A stretch of 16,824 bases of DNA, taken from NCBI GenBank assembly GCA_043802865.1, contig JAZDKQ010000020.1:1-16824 (forward strand). The letters run 5' to 3'. The stretch's first letter is position 1; each line of letters begins with the position of its first letter. This document shows positions 15,083-16,824 of this stretch, piece after piece. The DNA comes from JAPLXD01 sp043802865. GTDB taxonomy: Bacteria; Patescibacteriota; Minisyncoccia; Moranbacterales; UBA11712. The notes under the pieces are model-generated. The model ran no database searches. It had not been told where the DNA came from and worked only from the letters and a program-made list of their open reading frames with translations. The translations under genes were made by a program, and so were the position numbers.

Positions 15083-15976
15083 ATGGCAACGATCTATGAT
15101 CAAGCTGACAAAAATACGCATCTTACGTGGCTATACATCGCCGGTTTTTTGATTTTTGTCATTGGGATTGGTTATGTTTTTGCGGGGGCGATGCACAACT
15201 ATGCGATTCTTGTTATCGCGGTGATTTTCAGTGTGCTCATGAGCTTTGCCTCATATTGGTGGAGCGATAAGATCGTGCTCGCGATGAGCGGGGCAAAAGC
15301 TGTGACGCATGAAAACGCGAAAGAAATCTATCATATCGTTGAAAATCTTTGTATCACAGCCGGACTTCCTGTTCCAAAAATATATATCATTCAAGATTCA
15401 TCGCCCAATGCGTTTGCGACGGGGCGGAATCCGGAGCATGCGGTGATTTGTCTCACGACGGGCATTATCGAGAAATTGAATAAGTCAGAACTTGAAGGGG
15501 TGATTGCGCACGAACTTTCACATATTGGCAATCGGGATATTTTACTTTCAACTGTCATCGTCGTTTTGGTCGGATTTGTGGCGCTCTTGGCCGGATTTTT
15601 TCGTCGTTGGAGCTTTTTTGGAGGGAGAAGATCAAATGACAACGAAAGCGGACAGCTTGGTTTGATATTACTCATCGCGGCTATTGTACTTTCCATTCTC
15701 GCGCCAATCGCGGCGATGCTCATTCAACTGGCTATTTCCCGCAAGCGCGAATATCTCGCCGACGCGGATGGCGCGCTTCTCACGAGATATCCCGAAGGTC
15801 TGGCGAGCGCGCTCGAAAAAATTTCCGCCGATCCAACGCCGATGCAGCATGCCAACCAAGCAACGGCGCATCTTTTCATTGCCAATCCTTTCAAGGGGAA
15901 GAAAATATCAAATCTTTTCCAAACTCATCCCCCTATCGCTGAGCGTGTCAAACGATTGCGGGGAATGGATGCGTGA
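15083..15976 (+). CDS. htpX: HtpX-type M48 zinc metalloprotease
   Basis: 297 residues. Membrane-embedded protease with the active site on the cytoplasmic side, involved in membrane protein quality control. Two N-terminal membrane helices (about 14-34 and 40-60) are followed by the zinc motif HELSH (143-147) with upstream PNAFATG and CLTTGI. Two more membrane segments (about 155-172 and 192-217) precede KREYLADADGA, whose E223 is the predicted third zinc ligand. It ends with THPPIAERVKRLRGM. Typical length. It follows lemA and is 3 nt upstream of an unknown 125-residue gene. Confidence 0.95.
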   Translation: MATIYDQADKNTHLTWLYIAGFLIFVIGIGYVFAGAMHNYAILVIAVIFSVLMSFASYWWSDKIVLAMSGAKAVTHENAKEIYHIVENLCITAGLPVPKIYIIQDSSPNAFATGRNPEHAVICLTTGIIEKLNKSELEGVIAHELSHIGNRDILLSTVIVVLVGFVALLAGFFRRWSFFGGRRSNDNESGQLGLILLIAAIVLSILAPIAAMLIQLAISRKREYLADADGALLTRYPEGLASALEKISADPTPMQHANQATAHLFIANPFKGKKISNLFQTHPPIAERVKRLRGMDA

Positions 15977-15979
15977 TTT

Positions 15980-16357
15980 ATGCAATTCAAGATTCCAAAA
16001 AATACGGAAAAATACGAATGGACACAGCATGCCGTCATCAAAATGAAGCAATATGGACTGACTGCGCAACGGATTTTGCGCGTGGTGAAAAATCCAAAAA
16101 GATTGGAAGAGGGAATCGTGAAAAATACCATTGCGGTGATGCAACCGACATCAATGAGCACTAAAGACGGGAAAAGAGTCTGGACGCGGGAAATTTGGGC
16201 GATGTACCAAATCAAGCGCAAAGCGAAATGTTCAAATCTCAAAACTTTTGGACAGCAAAGAATACGAATCATCAGCGCGTGGCGATATCCGGGCGTGAGC
16301 CCCAAAAGAGACCCAATTCCGGAAGATATTTTGCGGGAGCTGGAAAGTATGCTTTAA
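15980..16357 (+). CDS. Unknown 125-residue protein downstream of htpX
   Basis: Not assigned to a named family. It starts MQFKIPKNTEKYEWTQHAVIKM, then KQYGLTAQRILRVVKNPKRLEEGI, TIAVMQPTS, REIWAMYQIKR and ends with the strongly patterned RIISAWRYPGVSPKRDPIPEDI. It is basic and soluble, without a signal peptide or membrane segment. The His-containing N-terminus followed by a NPKR.EEG segment and a central beta-rich part (IAVM, EIWAMYQI, IRIISAW) recall small RelE- or DUF4258-like folds. It resembles hypothetical proteins I remember from CPR genomes, but I cannot verify this here. The start is 3 nt after the htpX stop, so the two are probably co-transcribed. Confidence 0.8.
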   Translation: MQFKIPKNTEKYEWTQHAVIKMKQYGLTAQRILRVVKNPKRLEEGIVKNTIAVMQPTSMSTKDGKRVWTREIWAMYQIKRKAKCSNLKTFGQQRIRIISAWRYPGVSPKRDPIPEDILRELESML

Positions 16358-16363
16358 TATAAT
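16358..16363 (+). promoter_or_regulatory. TATAAT upstream of the DUF4870-like gene
   Basis: Perfect -10 hexamer just after the stop of the preceding gene and about 41 nt before the ATG at 16405; no good -35 seen. It may give this gene its own transcript. Confidence 0.4.
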
Positions 16364-16393
16364 CAAGAAAATCAAATCTTTAAAACAGAAAGC

Positions 16394-16400
16394 GAGGTGA
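16394..16400 (+). promoter_or_regulatory. Strong Shine-Dalgarno of the DUF4870-like gene
   Basis: GAGGTGA (16394-16400), 4 nt before the ATG. One of only two clear ribosome binding sites in the window; it fixes this start. Confidence 0.75.
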
Positions 16401-16404
16401 AAAT

Positions 16405-16752
16405 ATGGAAGAGCAAAATCAAACACAACAACCCAGTTCATCAGACGCGGAAAAAAACAAAGCCATGGGAATCGTGGGATATATCATTCCGATTCTTTTC
16501 TTCATTCCGCTCGTATCTGACGCGAAAAACAGCCCATTCGCGAAATTCCACGCCAATCAGCAGTTGAACCTTCTTCTTGCCGCGATTGTCGTTAATGTCG
16601 TTGGCGGGATCATTCCTGTCATCGGCTGGTTTATTCTCCTGCCGCTTGGTTCAATATTCCTGATCGTGGTTGCCATTATGGGAATTATCAATGCCGCGAA
16701 AGGCGAGATGAAAGAATTGCCGCTCATCGGCGGTTTCAAATTGATCAGCTAA
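16405..16752 (+). CDS. DUF4870/Tic20-like small membrane protein
   Basis: 115 residues. A polar N-terminus (1-20, Gln-rich) is followed by about three membrane segments (about 21-38, 54-74, 76-98). The pattern KFHANQQLNLLL between the first and second segments, followed by a GxIIPVIGW turn, is characteristic of DUF4870-like proteins; no function is established for the family. It has its own -10-like box and Shine-Dalgarno sequence and is followed by a hairpin terminator, so it may be transcribed both alone and with the upstream genes. Confidence 0.85.
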   Translation: MEEQNQTQQPSSSDAEKNKAMGIVGYIIPILFFIPLVSDAKNSPFAKFHANQQLNLLLAAIVVNVVGGIIPVIGWFILLPLGSIFLIVVAIMGIINAAKGEMKELPLIGGFKLIS

Positions 16753-16774
16753 AGTACCATTGCGCAATAGTACT
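16753..16774. repeat. 22-bp imperfect palindrome after the DUF4870-like gene
   Basis: AGTAC-C-ATTGC pairs with GCAAT-A-GTACT, one mismatch and no loop, starting at the base after the stop codon. No T-run follows, so it is distinct from the terminator downstream. Confidence 0.6.
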
Positions 16775-16781
16775 TCAAGGG

Positions 16782-16812
16782 CAGACAAACTATTTTGGTT
16801 TGTCTGTTTTTT
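16782..16812 (+). terminator. Intrinsic terminator of the DUF4870-like gene
   Basis: CAGACAAAC (16782-16790), a 7-nt loop, GTTTGTCTG (16798-16806), then TTTTTT (16807-16812). Confidence 0.92.
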
Positions 16813-16816
16813 GGTG

Positions 16817-16822
16817 TATAAT
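16817..16822 (+). promoter_or_regulatory. -10 box of a gene beyond the window
   Basis: TATAAT preceded by TTTTGGTG, closely matching the TTTGGTG that precedes TATTAT of the HTH promoter at 13429. Placed right after a terminator, it probably drives the next gene outside the window. No downstream gene is visible. Confidence 0.45.
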
Positions 16823-16824
16823 AT

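Overview
The window looks like a chromosome segment from a Patescibacteria (Candidate Phyla Radiation, CPR) bacterium, probably of the Parcubacteria branch. This is inferred from overall gene style, not from a marker-gene match. The DNA is moderately AT-rich with short intergenic gaps. Most starts lack a Shine-Dalgarno (SD) sequence. The envelope and unknown-function families (DUF3048, FemAB-like, short MurE, excisionase-type HTH fused to a membrane segment, LemA/HtpX) are ones I associate with such genomes, and small repeats sit inside coding sequences. TGA is used as a normal stop (htpX), so the standard bacterial code fits.

Layout. (1) 1-6844, plus strand: 3' part of polA, a polytopic membrane protein resembling GT-C glycosyltransferases, mutM, a membrane-anchored DUF3048 protein and holA. 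This tight same-strand series is rich in DNA replication and repair genes and ends at a bidirectional terminator (6850-6885). (2) 6898-7164, minus strand: rpsT (ribosomal protein S20). (3) 7289-10685, plus strand: ruvA, a FemAB-like peptidoglycan-bridge aminoacyltransferase, and the small and large subunits of a [NiFe] hydrogenase. (4) 10709-11456, minus strand: a hydrogenase maturation protease preceded by an unknown 105-residue gene, with a strong terminator hairpin between them. (5) 11525-12817, plus strand: a short MurE-type ligase. (6) 12866-13306, minus strand: a divergent PAP2 (YuiD/DUF212) membrane phosphatase-like protein. (7) 13441-16752, plus strand: a membrane-anchored HTH protein, lemA, htpX, an unknown 125-residue protein and a DUF4870-like membrane protein, ending at a clear intrinsic terminator.

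The hydrogenase is the main metabolic feature. Both active-site cysteine pairs are present in the large subunit, the small subunit is the short single-cluster type, and a matching endopeptidase is adjacent. No diaphorase, ferredoxin-like or membrane partner is encoded here, so the electron partner is unknown.

The most unusual signal is a set of small repeats. One family is five tandem 7-bp units (35 bp), present at four loci. Two copies end exactly 3 nt before the start codons of mutM and ruvA. One inverted copy abuts the start codon of the FemAB-like gene. One lies in frame inside murE. A second 7-bp family (AAAAGTT-like) supplies the start codon of the membrane protein after polA and an in-frame loop in the FemAB-like protein. 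A 30-bp twin-hairpin element lies in frame in mutM and, inverted, in holA. Another palindrome lies in frame in the HTH protein. A perfect 28-bp palindrome supplies the stop codons of the two convergent hydrogenase genes. Together these suggest small non-coding elements that spread through gene starts, gene ends and loop-coding sequence. Two divergent genes (PAP2 and HTH) also have promoter-like sequences whose predicted transcription start is the A of the ATG, which suggests leaderless mRNAs.
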